From: Collinsella sp. TF06-26 | GTDB lineage: Bacteria > Actinomycetota > Coriobacteriia > Coriobacteriales > Coriobacteriaceae | Length of the DNA: 64,000 bases | Direction of reading: 5' to 3' | Assembly: GCF_002232035.1 (NCBI RefSeq) | Contig: NZ_NKXR01000006.1 | Span: forward strand, 50,819-114,818 | In this document: piece after piece, positions 1-7,880 of the stretch | Position numbering within the stretch: position 1 is the stretch's first letter | Layout: every line of letters starts with the position of its first letter | Translations under genes and position numbers: made by a program | The notes under the pieces: generated by a model | What the model was told of the DNA's origin: nothing | Database searches by the model: none | What the model saw: only the letters and a program-made list of their open reading frames with translations

Positions 1-199
<199 letters not shown>

Positions 200-226
200 C
201 TAGCGCAAGGGCTGGATATCCTCCAT

Positions 227-1105
227 CTATTGCATATCGAGCACCATGGCATAGACATCGCGCTTGCGGCGCGAATACTTCTGAGACAGGCGCTTGGCCA
301 CCGCAGAGGCGGGCTCCCCCTCCTCGAGCGCGGTGCGGATATCCTCGCGCAGGGCATCGTCGGGATCCGCTACCGCAGCGCCAACCGGCGCGATGCCGGC
401 CTCCTCGTCCTCGCTCGGCGGCGCGATGACCAGCGCAATCTCGCCCTTTACCTCGCCGCGAGCACGCAGCTCCTCGGCAAGCTGGTCAGCGGGCCCGCGC
501 AAGACCTCCTCGTGCAGCTTGGTGAGTTCGCGGCAGACGGCAAGCTCACGCTGGGGAAAGACCTCCGCCACGGCCTCGAGCGTCGCCACGATGCGATGTG
601 GAGACTCGTAGAAGATGAGTGCGCCGGGCACCACGGCAAGGCGCTGCAAACGGCGCACACGGTCGCCGTGCTTTCGGCCCAAAAAGCCCTCGAAGAAAAA
701 ATGCTCGCAGGGAATGCCGGACGAAACGAGTGCCGTGACGCAAGCAGAGGGTCCGGGAATAACTTCGACAGGCACATCGGCCTCACGCGCCGCCTCGACC
801 AGCGCCTGGCCGGGATCGGACACGCTCGGCATGCCGGCGTCCGAGGCAAAGGCGAGGGTCTCCCCCGCCAGCAGACGGTCGACCAGGCCGGCAGCGCGGC
901 TGGCGATCACATTCTCGTCGCAACGGACAAGCGGCTTGGAAATTCCCAGGTGCATCAGCAGCTTTGACGTCACACGCGTGTCTTCGCAGCAAATGGCATC
1001 GGCGGCGGCAAAAGCCTCGCCAACGCGCGGGGACAGGTCGCCTAGGTTGCCGATGGGCGTGCCGACCACATAGAGTTTGCCCGTATGGGCGCTGTTTTGC
1101 GTCAT
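227..1105 (-). CDS. rsmI: 16S rRNA (cytidine-1402 2'-O)-methyltransferase RsmI
   Basis: A 292-residue SAM-dependent methyltransferase that modifies C1402 of 16S rRNA in the decoding centre. The TP_methylase fold is recognisable: LYVVGTPIGNLGDLSPR at residues 11-27, the CCEDTR motif near 40, FASDAGMPSVSDPG near 85-98 and VIPGPSAC near 113, followed by FEGFLGRK and FYESPHR. Length is normal for the family (about 280-290). The ATG at 1105 has an AGG-type site upstream. It lies 6 bp downstream of the GH5-like gene and is probably cotranscribed with it and with metG. Confidence 0.95.
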   Translation of the reverse strand: MTQNSAHTGKLYVVGTPIGNLGDLSPRVGEAFAAADAICCEDTRVTSKLLMHLGISKPLVRCDENVIASRAAGLVDRLLAGETLAFASDAGMPSVSDPGQALVEAAREADVPVEVIPGPSACVTALVSSGIPCEHFFFEGFLGRKHGDRVRRLQRLAVVPGALIFYESPHRIVATLEAVAEVFPQRELAVCRELTKLHEEVLRGPADQLAEELRARGEVKGEIALVIAPPSEDEEAGIAPVGAAVADPDDALREDIRTALEEGEPASAVAKRLSQKYSRRKRDVYAMVLDMQ

Positions 1106-1111
1106 ATCAAC

Positions 1112-2173
1112 CTATTCAATCATGCCGCGCTCGAGCGTACCGAGCGCCGCGCGGGCGTCCCATGCTGCAATGCGCTTCTCGGTCTTCCACGTTTGGAAGA
1201 ACCAACCGGCAGCCGGCGCAAACGAAGCCAGCTGGTTGGCGATAAACACGCGCTCGTAGGCATTGCGGCCCTCGGGCGTAACCGACGAGTTAGCAAAGAT
1301 CGCCGCGCCCGACCATTCGCCCACCAGCACGGGGAACCCAGTCGAAATCGCTTCTTTAAGCTCGCGCTTGTTACGCGAAATCGCCGTCGTCAGCCCGCGA
1401 GGGCTCGTGATGTCGAGCGCATACTCGTCGCGGTAATGGTACAGGTGAAGGTCCATGTAGACGTTCTTGTACTTGGCGCCGCGCATAAAATGCTTCCACT
1501 CGCTGGGATGCCCCGACGACGAGAAGACGACGATCTTATCCTCGGGCATATACGAACGGACGAGCTCGTAGGCATCGCGATAGAAATTGCGCAGGTAGTG
1601 AGCAGGAATGCCATCCGTCATGGTGAAGAGGCTCTTGCGAACGCTCATCTGCGGCGTGTCCAGCAGCTCAATGCCCAGCAGGCTCTCGGCCTCGCCATAG
1701 CGATCGGCCAAGCGCTCGAGCACGTCGAGTGCGACATGACGGCCGTTGGTGGACGAATGCCACTCGGCAACAGCCTCCGGCGTGGTGGGCGAATCGTTGG
1801 AATCGCCCTGGCCACCGGGCACGGTTGCCAGATCGAGCAGCACGCGGATGTCGTACTTGGCAGCCCACTCAATTGCGCGGTCGATGTAATCGACAACCGA
1901 TATGTAGGAGGCATCGGACTCCTGTGAGCCAAAGGCATACCAGGGCACCGGCAGACGCACGGCATTGAGACCGATCTGCGCCATGCGGCGAAAATCGTCC
2001 TCGCTCACAAACGTCTCGTAATGGCGGCGCATGCGCTCGTTATAGGCGGCGGTACCCATGGCCTCCTGTAGCTCAGCCGCGTTGGATGCACCGGTCGCCG
2101 CGTACAGCGACGGGGTCACCCAAGGCTCGGGAATAAACCAGCCAGAGAGATTAACGCCGAGTATCCTCTCCAT
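1112..2173 (-). CDS. GH5-family (exo-beta-1,3-glucanase-like) protein with altered active site
   Basis: A 353-residue TIM-barrel glycoside hydrolase without a signal peptide, so apparently cytoplasmic. The N-terminal LGVNLSGWFIPEPWVTPSLY is typical of GH5 exo-1,3-glucanases. GLNAVRLPVPWYAFG and DLHLYHYRDEYA also align with that family. The nucleophile region LVGEWSG (Glu about 286) is intact. The acid/base motif, usually GIELLNEP, reads GIELLDTP, so the catalytic Glu is Thr, and the conserved DLHG after strand 3 reads DLATV. The protein may be non-hydrolytic or use another mechanism. ATG 2173 is preferred over GTG 2176 because the GGGGGC site sits about 8 nt upstream. It heads the rsmI-metG run. 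Confidence 0.8.
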   Translation of the reverse strand: MERILGVNLSGWFIPEPWVTPSLYAATGASNAAELQEAMGTAAYNERMRRHYETFVSEDDFRRMAQIGLNAVRLPVPWYAFGSQESDASYISVVDYIDRAIEWAAKYDIRVLLDLATVPGGQGDSNDSPTTPEAVAEWHSSTNGRHVALDVLERLADRYGEAESLLGIELLDTPQMSVRKSLFTMTDGIPAHYLRNFYRDAYELVRSYMPEDKIVVFSSSGHPSEWKHFMRGAKYKNVYMDLHLYHYRDEYALDITSPRGLTTAISRNKRELKEAISTGFPVLVGEWSGAAIFANSSVTPEGRNAYERVFIANQLASFAPAAGWFFQTWKTEKRIAAWDARAALGTLERGMIE

Positions 2174-2421
2174 CACTGCCCCCTTCGGATCATGCAGGTC
2201 GAACCCGCATCGTATTGCGTAGGATAAGTATCGTTTTGAGTATACCCGCGTGTGCGGACAGGCGACCGAACGGTCTGCAAAGTGACGCGAAAGTGGGAGG
2301 AATGTCTGGGAGCAGACGGACTCGGAATGGTGCGACGAGGTGTGTACGCGCGCCGGAGGCAGGCACCGGAAAGTGTGTCCCGTTCTGAGCCCTTATTCTG
2401 GGACGCAGTTTCCGCAGAACC

Positions 2422-2488
2422 CTACATAAAAGAAAAGGACCCCTTTGCAGAGGTCCTAGTCAATTCAAGGTGGCGGGGAAGGGAATCG
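2422..2488. repeat. 67-bp direct repeat, distal copy (duplicated tRNA-Phe 3' end plus terminator)
   Basis: These 67 bases are identical to 2608-2674. The block contains the last about 20 nt of tRNA-Phe (from the T-loop to the discriminator) and its intrinsic terminator in minus orientation. The tRNA body is missing here. This is the arrangement left by site-specific integration at a tRNA 3' end: one att copy completes the tRNA and the other marks the far end of an insert, now only about 120 bp. Confidence 0.85.
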
Positions 2489-2609
2489 CGTCCGCGCGCT
2501 GCGCGGACGGACCGCTGCGGCGCTTACGCGCCTTGCGAGCTGCGCTGGCAAACGCTTACGCGTTTACTCAGCTCCGCGCCCTCACGGGGTTCGATTCCGT
2601 GCGAGGGCT
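2489..2609. other. Hairpin cluster between the two tRNA 3'-end repeats
   Basis: Between the 67-bp repeats lie four consecutive inverted repeats: GTCCGCGC-GCT-GCGCGGAC (2490-2508), GGCGC-TTAC-GCGCC (2519-2532), AAACGC-TTAC-GCGTTT (2550-2565) enclosed by GAGCTG/CAGCTC (2537-2574), and GCCCTC-ACGG/CCGTGC-GAGGGC (2578-2609). The last contains GGGGTTCGATTCC, a tRNA T-arm-like block on the plus strand. No protein gene is convincing here. It may be the residue of an excised integrative element or a structured RNA. Confidence 0.5.
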
Positions 2610-2656
2610 ACATAAAAGAAAAGGACCCCTTTGCAGAGGTCCTAGTCAATTCAAGG

Positions 2657-2674
<18 letters not shown>
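2608..2674. repeat. 67-bp direct repeat, tRNA-proximal copy
   Basis: Identical to 2422-2488. This copy overlaps the 3' end of the functional tRNA-Phe gene and its terminator. See the tRNA entry for the acceptor-stem mismatch, which supports replacement of the tRNA 3' end by recombination. Confidence 0.85.
2614..2643 (-). terminator. Intrinsic terminator of tRNA-Phe
   Basis: On the minus strand the sequence reads AGGACCTCTGCAAAGGGGTC followed by CTTTTCTTTT: a GGACC/GGTCC-based hairpin with a T-tract about 15 nt after the tRNA. The same terminator is duplicated within 2422-2488. Confidence 0.85.
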
Positions 2675-2729
<55 letters not shown>

Positions 2730-2761
2730 ATTTGAGGTGTGCCTTGTTTCAAGGCTTGATT

Positions 2762-2789
2762 AGTATAACCAAGGACGCGTTCCGGTCAA
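2762..2789 (-). promoter_or_regulatory. tRNA-Phe promoter
   Basis: Minus-strand TTGACC (-35) and TATACT (-10) separated by 16 bp, ending about 30 bp upstream of the tRNA 5' end. Close to the housekeeping sigma consensus. Confidence 0.8.
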
Positions 2790-2852
2790 CCGAGAATTTC
2801 AAAAAAGTTTTTGAGCACAGCCTCGGTTCTTTAAATCGGCACGTCAGAGGCA

Positions 2853-3140
2853 TCAGCCGGCAGCAAGAAGTTTTTCGCTCAGAGCCGCACGGGCAAACTC
2901 ACTTGGCGTCATCCCCTCGGCAGCCGCCCGTCGACGAATGGCCTCCTTCATTCCCAGAGGAATCTTGACCGACAGCGTTGCCGTCCCCTCACCTGAGAGT
3001 GGGGGCCGTCCATGCACGATCCCACCAACGGTGTGTTCGCCATCCGGAAACTCTCCGCGCTCGTACGACTCGCACCACGCGTCAATCATTTCATCCGTTA
3101 CGACCTGACCATTAGCGGCCGTATACGTCTTGCCCATCAT
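2853..3140 (-). CDS. Ribbon-helix-helix antitoxin-like protein
   Basis: A 95-residue protein. The C-terminal half (TATLSVKIPLGMKEAIRRRA then AAEGMTPSEFARAAL) is a CopG/Arc-type ribbon-helix-helix DNA-binding domain. The N-terminal segment (YTAANGQVVTDEMIDAWCES, then GRPPLSGEG) is a conserved extension seen in actinobacterial antitoxins of this type. The ATG overlaps the TGA of the upstream toxin frame by ATGA, so the two are translationally coupled, toxin gene first. It would bind and neutralise the toxin and repress the operon. Because the toxin is frameshifted the antitoxin may now act alone. Confidence 0.75.
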   Translation of the reverse strand: MMGKTYTAANGQVVTDEMIDAWCESYERGEFPDGEHTVGGIVHGRPPLSGEGTATLSVKIPLGMKEAIRRRAAAEGMTPSEFARAALSEKLLAAG

Positions 3141-3402
3141 CGACCCCTTTGCCGAGCCCGTTCAATCTCCTGCCAAAATTTCTTCTGGACTGGAGACAAG
3201 GCATGAATGATAAGCCCCCACGGACAAGCTCGACCGCGACAAGCTCCACGCTTCGTCCGTCTGGGAGCCATCCAATCGCAAGCCATCTCGGCGGCTCGTC
3301 CTTCGGCTCGCGACGAATGCACTCAGTAACCGCAAGCCAAGCGCTAAGCACCTGCTTTTCCGTCAGGTGCTTTTTAGCGTTGGGACGGATCTCAACATCC
3401 AT
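3137..3402 (-). pseudogene. Toxin of a type II TA pair, frameshifted in a G-run
   Basis: Frame 1 starts at the ATG at 3402 (GGAGGAGA site upstream) and encodes MDVEIRPNAKKHLTEKQV through DGRSVELVAVELVRGG. Frame 2 then encodes LIIHALSPVQKKFWQEIERA and RQRGR, ending in a TGA that overlaps the antitoxin ATG. The switch point is a run of five G on the minus strand (3215-3219). One extra G would give an intact 88-residue ORF. The pieces look like a small BrnT/RelE-like toxin (my assignment is tentative). The change may be an inactivating deletion, a phase-variable tract, a programmed frameshift or a sequencing error. Confidence 0.7.
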
Positions 3403-3460
3403 GCATCTTCTCCTCCATCTTACCCAATTTCGTATGACGAAAGTCCGCTGTCGCCAATTC

Positions 3461-3820
3461 TTAAGCCGGCACGCGTTGGAGAGCAGGGGTCGAAACAATG
3501 ATTGAAGGACGCTCTAGTACGGCCCAGGCGCCGGGGCAGGAGCACATACGCCAGGGACGTACGTTTTCGTAGCATACGAGGACATAGCCACGTGCATCGA
3601 TAAAGGCGATATCGATGGGATAGGCCATAAAACACGTATGGACCGAAGAGCAGCGTGGAAATGCCATGACGAGCGGCAGACCGTTGGCGGCAACCGGACA
3701 CCGTCCCAGCATGCCGCGCAGGCGCACGGCAAACGACTCCGCCACCGCAAACTCGGCCGGCGTCCAGCCCAGCCTATTGAGTGCCCGCGCGTAGGCGATG
3801 TAGGACGAGACCGCGGTCAC
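3461..3820 (-). CDS. DUF192 family protein at the end of the Tad operon
   Basis: A 119-residue protein from the GTG at 3820, which overlaps the TGA of the preceding TadE-like gene as GTGA. The family core is clear: ESFAVRLRGMLGR, PRCSSVHTCFMAYPIDIAFI and DARGYVLVCYENVRPWR. DUF192 (UPF0127) proteins are small beta-rich proteins of unknown biochemical role, often exported. No signal peptide is visible in this start choice. The tight overlap places it in the pilus operon and suggests a role in pilus assembly or surface display. An alternative ATG at 3841 would add seven residues. Confidence 0.8.
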   Translation of the reverse strand: MTAVSSYIAYARALNRLGWTPAEFAVAESFAVRLRGMLGRCPVAANGLPLVMAFPRCSSVHTCFMAYPIDIAFIDARGYVLVCYENVRPWRMCSCPGAWAVLERPSIIVSTPALQRVPA

Positions 3821-4293
3821 ATGACCACCCCCGGACGCCATGGATCGACCGTCACCGCGCGCTCGTGCGACAACGTTGTCGGCGCCCCCAGCGGAACGCC
3901 AGCGATGCTGAGAGAAGTCGGCCACGGCTCATAGTGCATGGTGCAGGTGTAGGTCCTAAACGTACCGGATAGGGAGAGCAGGCCACCATCCGATGCCTCC
4001 GCGCCTTGCTCGCTCGACACTTCGATCTGCAAGTCATAGCCCTCCATGGCATTCAGAATTTGAGTCTGAACCGTCGCCGAGGCATCGGCAGAGCTTTCGT
4101 CGCCCTCCCCCTCCGACGCCACGGCGTGCGCCAACACGATGTCGGGCACCACGCGGTCGAAGCGCGCGACAGCGCTGGCAAAGATCATGACGTTGTACAC
4201 GATGAGTGCCAGCACCAGCAAAACGGGCGTAACCACTGCCATCTCCACCGTCGCTTGGGCGCGCTCCTCGCGCAGACGCATGCGGATACTCAT
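3817..4293 (-). CDS. TadE-like pseudopilin
   Basis: A 158-residue protein starting MSIRMRLREERAQATVEMAV then VTPVLLVLALIVYNVMIFAS. The short basic N-terminus, AQATVEMA motif and single hydrophobic helix are typical of TadE/TadF pseudopilins, which are processed by a prepilin peptidase and take part in Flp pilus assembly. The remainder is a predicted exported domain with a SEQGAEASDGG loop. The ATG overlaps the TAA of the upstream TadG-like gene (TAATG), showing coupling. Confidence 0.85.
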   Translation of the reverse strand: MSIRMRLREERAQATVEMAVVTPVLLVLALIVYNVMIFASAVARFDRVVPDIVLAHAVASEGEGDESSADASATVQTQILNAMEGYDLQIEVSSEQGAEASDGGLLSLSGTFRTYTCTMHYEPWPTSLSIAGVPLGAPTTLSHERAVTVDPWRPGVVM

Positions 4294-6446
4294 TACGACC
4301 CACCGCCCAGAGCGCCAACCAGCGTGGCGACATCGACGGTGAGCGGGATGGAGCCGCCGCCGGGCAGAGGAATCTCCGCAAGCGTGAACATCGTACCGCT
4401 GATGGTGCGTTCGACTTGATATTCCAACGCCTCGCAAAGCGCCTTGGGATCGGTCACGCCCAACGGAATACTTCGCAGTTTGTCTTGCGCTTGAGAGAGG
4501 CCAGCAATGTCAGACCCCGGGCTCTTAATGACGTTGGCGGAATCGGTCAGCACCGGCTTTCGCAGGCGCAAGTCGCACGGTTCCAAACCCAGCGCCGCCA
4601 CGGACGCCGAAACGGTATCGCCGAGCCACGATGCAATGGAGCCCAACGCGCCGCTGCCCCCTCCTAGGCCTTTAATCATCTCGTCCATAAGTTCGTCGGC
4701 CGAACCTTGGATGTCTCCGTATCCCACAAGCAGCCGTCCCCAGACATCCATGACGCCGTCGAGCACGCCGGCAACGCCGCCCGAGCGTTCCTTCAATGTC
4801 GAGAAAAATCGCGAAAGCACGTTGTTTTGCGCCGTCGCCCCATCGGGCGCCAGCACCGCGGCAGAGATGGCACCGCGATCGCCAAGTCTGACTGCCGTGT
4901 TAAACGAAGAGTTGAGTTCATCGGAGCTCGAGATGGCACCCGAAACCGCAAAGGCAACCACGCCGTTGCGACCGGGCGGAGCGATACGCGGGCGCTCACC
5001 GGAAAGTTCTTTGATGGCGGTATCGAACGCATTGCCCGCACGGTCGGCTTCGTCCTCGGTCTGACGCTCGAGCTCGAGCTCCTTGTTGCGACAGTCGACG
5101 TAGTCCTCCAGGGCGTCTTTAAACTTGTCAAAGTGATACTCGAAGCCGTTTTCGATAGAGGTTGAAGGCGCCGCAACAGCACCAAGCGACAAAACGCCAA
5201 AATGGCATTTGCTGCATTTATCCTGTCCATCGTAATCGGCAACCGAAGCAAATCCGCTCGGCGTCCCTTTCTTATAGTTAGGGCAGGTCGTCCCGTAATG
5301 CAGATACGCCTTGTCATCGTTCACGCTCGTCGGCCACACCGCATCGGTATAGAGTTCCGTCGCCCGAACCTCATCAGAGTTGCGCGGCAGCAGCGGAATA
5401 TAGGAGGAAACCCTGTCTCCGTTCTCGGTTATATATGCCCGATCGACCTCCGCGTTCGCATAGGTATAAAACGCCTTACGCGCCGCAGACTCTGCCTTCA
5501 TCTCGACACTCGAGCCCTGGGGCTTCTCATTTGTCAGACGCCAATGGTAGTAGTCCTTCGCGCGATCAAGGGCAACTTGAGGCTCCCACGTAACGCTCGA
5601 TGAGTAATGCGGATTTTGAACACCGGAAAGATCCGTTAGGCTTTTTGCGCGCTCCCACATACAAGAACAGCTGCCGACCGAGCCCTTGTCAGACCCACCA
5701 CAATCCGCCAGCCAAGCGCGCTCCTTTGCCTTCGCCGTCTCCTCCGAGGCCTTCCGCAGCTCCTCGGCCGCACGCTCTAAATCATCTGATGTGTCTTTAA
5801 TGGTATCGGTCGAGATCTCTGACCCTTTGAGCGCAGCAAAGTCCGACTCGGATGTCCTGGGCACGGCAAGCGCCGTACCGGTATAGGTCACACTATCGGT
5901 ATCCTGCGCCGACACCGCCTGCGTGGCACGCGCGGCGATCAGATACGGCAGAGCCGTCTCGATTTTCTGTAAGCCTTCCGATGCGCTTTTGGCAAACTTG
6001 TTGCGCGTTTTAATGATCTCGATCCCGGTGTCGACCATATTGCCGGCAACCGGCTCGGCACCCGGGATGAGGATGGCGACCAGGCCCGTCCCGATCGTGG
6101 CAAACCCCGCCAGCCCCAGACTCAAGATACTCGCATCAACCACCGTGGCAGCCGTGTGATAGGACGACACTACGTTGGCACCCGCCAGCGCGCCGCTATC
6201 GGCCGCCACCTGGGTGTCCCCGGCACGCGACATGCTCCATATCGCCGCGGTCGACGAAAACAACAATGTGAGCACCACTAGGATGACCACGGCAGAAGAA
6301 AGCGTGGTATAGGCGCCGTCTTCGATAAACAGATCGACACCGGCTCGACCCATAAAGCCGCCTCGCTTGCAATGGCAGCTCGGACGGCGCGTCAAAACGC
6401 GTCTAGACCAGAAACGCTTAATCCCATGTAGCAATCCACGAATCAT
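4293..6446 (-). CDS. Large TadG-like Tad-locus surface protein
   Basis: A 717-residue protein from the ATG at 6446, which has a strong GGAGGGAGATT site and overlaps the previous gene by 29 nt. After a basic N-terminus it has one membrane segment (SSAVVILVVLTLLFSSTAAI), followed by QVAADSGALAGANVV, the TadG/Flp-pilus putative pilin motif. The long extracytoplasmic region contains a charged helical stretch (about 200-260) and paired cysteines (CGGSDKGSVGSCSC, CSKCHFG) that could be disulfides or metal sites. A hydrophobic glycine-rich C-terminus ends the protein. Likely an envelope-anchored or pilus-associated component. The middle is lineage-specific and not recognised. Confidence 0.75.
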   Translation of the reverse strand: MIRGLLHGIKRFWSRRVLTRRPSCHCKRGGFMGRAGVDLFIEDGAYTTLSSAVVILVVLTLLFSSTAAIWSMSRAGDTQVAADSGALAGANVVSSYHTAATVVDASILSLGLAGFATIGTGLVAILIPGAEPVAGNMVDTGIEIIKTRNKFAKSASEGLQKIETALPYLIAARATQAVSAQDTDSVTYTGTALAVPRTSESDFAALKGSEISTDTIKDTSDDLERAAEELRKASEETAKAKERAWLADCGGSDKGSVGSCSCMWERAKSLTDLSGVQNPHYSSSVTWEPQVALDRAKDYYHWRLTNEKPQGSSVEMKAESAARKAFYTYANAEVDRAYITENGDRVSSYIPLLPRNSDEVRATELYTDAVWPTSVNDDKAYLHYGTTCPNYKKGTPSGFASVADYDGQDKCSKCHFGVLSLGAVAAPSTSIENGFEYHFDKFKDALEDYVDCRNKELELERQTEDEADRAGNAFDTAIKELSGERPRIAPPGRNGVVAFAVSGAISSSDELNSSFNTAVRLGDRGAISAAVLAPDGATAQNNVLSRFFSTLKERSGGVAGVLDGVMDVWGRLLVGYGDIQGSADELMDEMIKGLGGGSGALGSIASWLGDTVSASVAALGLEPCDLRLRKPVLTDSANVIKSPGSDIAGLSQAQDKLRSIPLGVTDPKALCEALEYQVERTISGTMFTLAEIPLPGGGSIPLTVDVATLVGALGGGS

Positions 6447-6954
6447 AATCTCCCTCCAGCCATTCGGGACGCGATTGATACGAGACATCGACCTTGAGCT
6501 CAACGTAGCCGCCCTCGGCGGCACCACCCATAGCCTGCGCAAACGCACCGATCACGGGCAACGGCTTGACCTCGCCGGAAACGGACACGGACGAGACGCC
6601 ACCCGCACCGGCCCGGCCAAGCTCGATATCCCACGACAGCGGCCCGCCGGCATGAAAGATCGAAACGTTGGGCACTGCGGCAAGCCGGCGGCGGGTGAAC
6701 TCCTTAAGATCATCGTCCTCCGCCGTCGTCGTGGTCATGAGCCGCGCGGTCTCGGCGGCGGCAGACTCCATGACCGCGCGCGTATAGAGCAGGCACACCG
6801 GTTGCAGTGCGAGAAGGATGAGCGTCAGAAACGTCGGCAGCAAAAAAGCGGCCTCGACCGTAGACTGCGCCCGGTCCTCGCACGCGATATCAATACAACG
6901 CGATGTCCTTAGCGCCCGCAGCGGCGTCGATAACCGACATCGAGGCAACGCCAT
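6418..6954 (-). CDS. TadE/TadF-like pseudopilin
   Basis: The recognisable part begins CEDRAQSTVEAAFLLPTFLT and LILLALQPVCLLYTRAVMES, a TadE-type N-terminus with a single hydrophobic helix, then an exported domain ending EWLEGDYDSWIATWD. The start is uncertain. ATG 6954 gives 178 residues but overlaps the upstream gene by 65 nt, and no GTG or TTG occurs in frame nearer the helix. An ATT near 6894 would sit just before the motif. It lies between a small pilin-like gene and the TadG-like gene, overlapping both. Confidence 0.75.
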   Translation of the reverse strand: MALPRCRLSTPLRALRTSRCIDIACEDRAQSTVEAAFLLPTFLTLILLALQPVCLLYTRAVMESAAAETARLMTTTTAEDDDLKEFTRRRLAAVPNVSIFHAGGPLSWDIELGRAGAGGVSSVSVSGEVKPLPVIGAFAQAMGGAAEGGYVELKVDVSYQSRPEWLEGDYDSWIATWD

Positions 6955-7108
6955 GGGATGCCGCCCGCTCGACCAGCGCCGCCAAGCGCCCATCGGTGCC
7001 AGCACGCCAAAGTCCCGCAATCGCCAGCACGATCGATAACAGCGCCACCGTGACGATGGCGTATTCCACAGTCGCTTGGGCAACCTCCTCACGCAGAACG
7101 CCATGCAT
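6890..7108 (-). CDS. Small pilin-like protein of the Tad locus
   Basis: A 72-residue protein, MHGVLREEVAQATVEYAIV then TVALLSIVLAIAGLW. The EEVAQATVEYA motif followed by a hydrophobic helix is a class III prepilin/TadE-type signature, processed between the basic leader and the helix. Too short to carry a full TadE domain, it may be a minor pilin. The GGAGGGG ribosome site lies inside the end of the upstream gene, whose stop is one base before this ATG. Confidence 0.75.
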   Translation of the reverse strand: MHGVLREEVAQATVEYAIVTVALLSIVLAIAGLWRAGTDGRLAALVERAASHGVASMSVIDAAAGAKDIALY

Positions 7109-7109
7109 T

Positions 7110-7673
7110 TCACGACCCCTCCTTTGAGTTTATTGTTTGCGGGACCAGGCGCACGGCGCGCAGACGACACGAAGCATCGCCAGTATCCGCGGCAACCGTC
7201 ACCATATCGACCCAGCCGCGTCCGTCGCGCACGATGGCGCCCCACACGTTTCCCTTGATGTCGAGATAGCCGCTCAGAGCAAGTTGCGCCGTGGGTACCT
7301 CGCGATAGGCACGCAGCATATCCGCCGCCGCTTCGGTCATCGGTCGGTCCTCGGACCATGCAAGCCGGACCGCAATCGCGTTGCCCTCAGGCGAATCCGT
7401 CGCAGTGCCAGACCGCTTGTCGAGCGTCCGCAGAAAGGTTTGCGCCGTGACAGCGACATCCGAATCGTCCGCATCTCGCATCTCATCTTTTTGAGACGCC
7501 ACCGCCGAATCTGAGCCCAAATCGGAGGCGGTCCCAGGACGCTGCTGCCGCGCGGCGTTAAGCCCCCAAAGCACCGCCGCTATCGCCACGGTCAGGCAAG
7601 CAAACACCAGCAGCACCCCGATGGGGCGCTCGCCCTCTACAGGCTGTTGATGCCCTCGCTGATAGCGTTCCAT
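7110..7673 (-). CDS. Membrane-anchored Tad-operon protein of unknown function
   Basis: A 187-residue protein with a short cytoplasmic N-terminus, one membrane helix (PIGVLLVFACLTVAIAAVLW) and an extracytoplasmic domain rich in Asp/Ser (residues about 45-75), then a folded part ending with CRLRAVRLVPQTINSKEGS. I do not recognise a family. The ATG at 7673 overlaps the flp pilin gene by 37 nt, so it is translated in the pilus operon and probably helps assembly or anchoring. Confidence 0.7.
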   Translation of the reverse strand: MERYQRGHQQPVEGERPIGVLLVFACLTVAIAAVLWGLNAARQQRPGTASDLGSDSAVASQKDEMRDADDSDVAVTAQTFLRTLDKRSGTATDSPEGNAIAVRLAWSEDRPMTEAAADMLRAYREVPTAQLALSGYLDIKGNVWGAIVRDGRGWVDMVTVAADTGDASCRLRAVRLVPQTINSKEGS

Positions 7674-7870
7674 AGATCTTGGACCTTGCCCTTAAATGCG
7701 ACGATGGCGATAATCGCGATCACCACGAGCACGCCGACCAAGATGGCATACTCGGTGGTACCCTGTGCACTCTCCTCCTGCAATAGTTCCTTGGCGCGCT
7801 GACGAACATGTGCCGCCCGGCAAAACGCCCAGCCCTGGACCTTGCCAGCAGCGTCAGTCATCGTGTTCAT
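7637..7870 (-). CDS. flp: Flp-type major pilin
   Basis: A 77-residue prepilin. After a 36-residue leader comes QGTTEYAILVGVLVVIAIIA then IVAFKGKVQDLWNAISEGIN: the Flp signature with the processing Gly, the Glu-Tyr pair of class IVb Flp pilins, and the long hydrophobic polymerisation helix. GGAGGAATAC precedes the ATG. It sits 10 bp after tadC. The leader is longer than the usual 10-25 residues; an internal ATG three codons on would shorten it little. Confidence 0.9.
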   Translation of the reverse strand: MNTMTDAAGKVQGWAFCRAAHVRQRAKELLQEESAQGTTEYAILVGVLVVIAIIAIVAFKGKVQDLWNAISEGINSL

Positions 7871-7880
7871 GTATTCCTCC

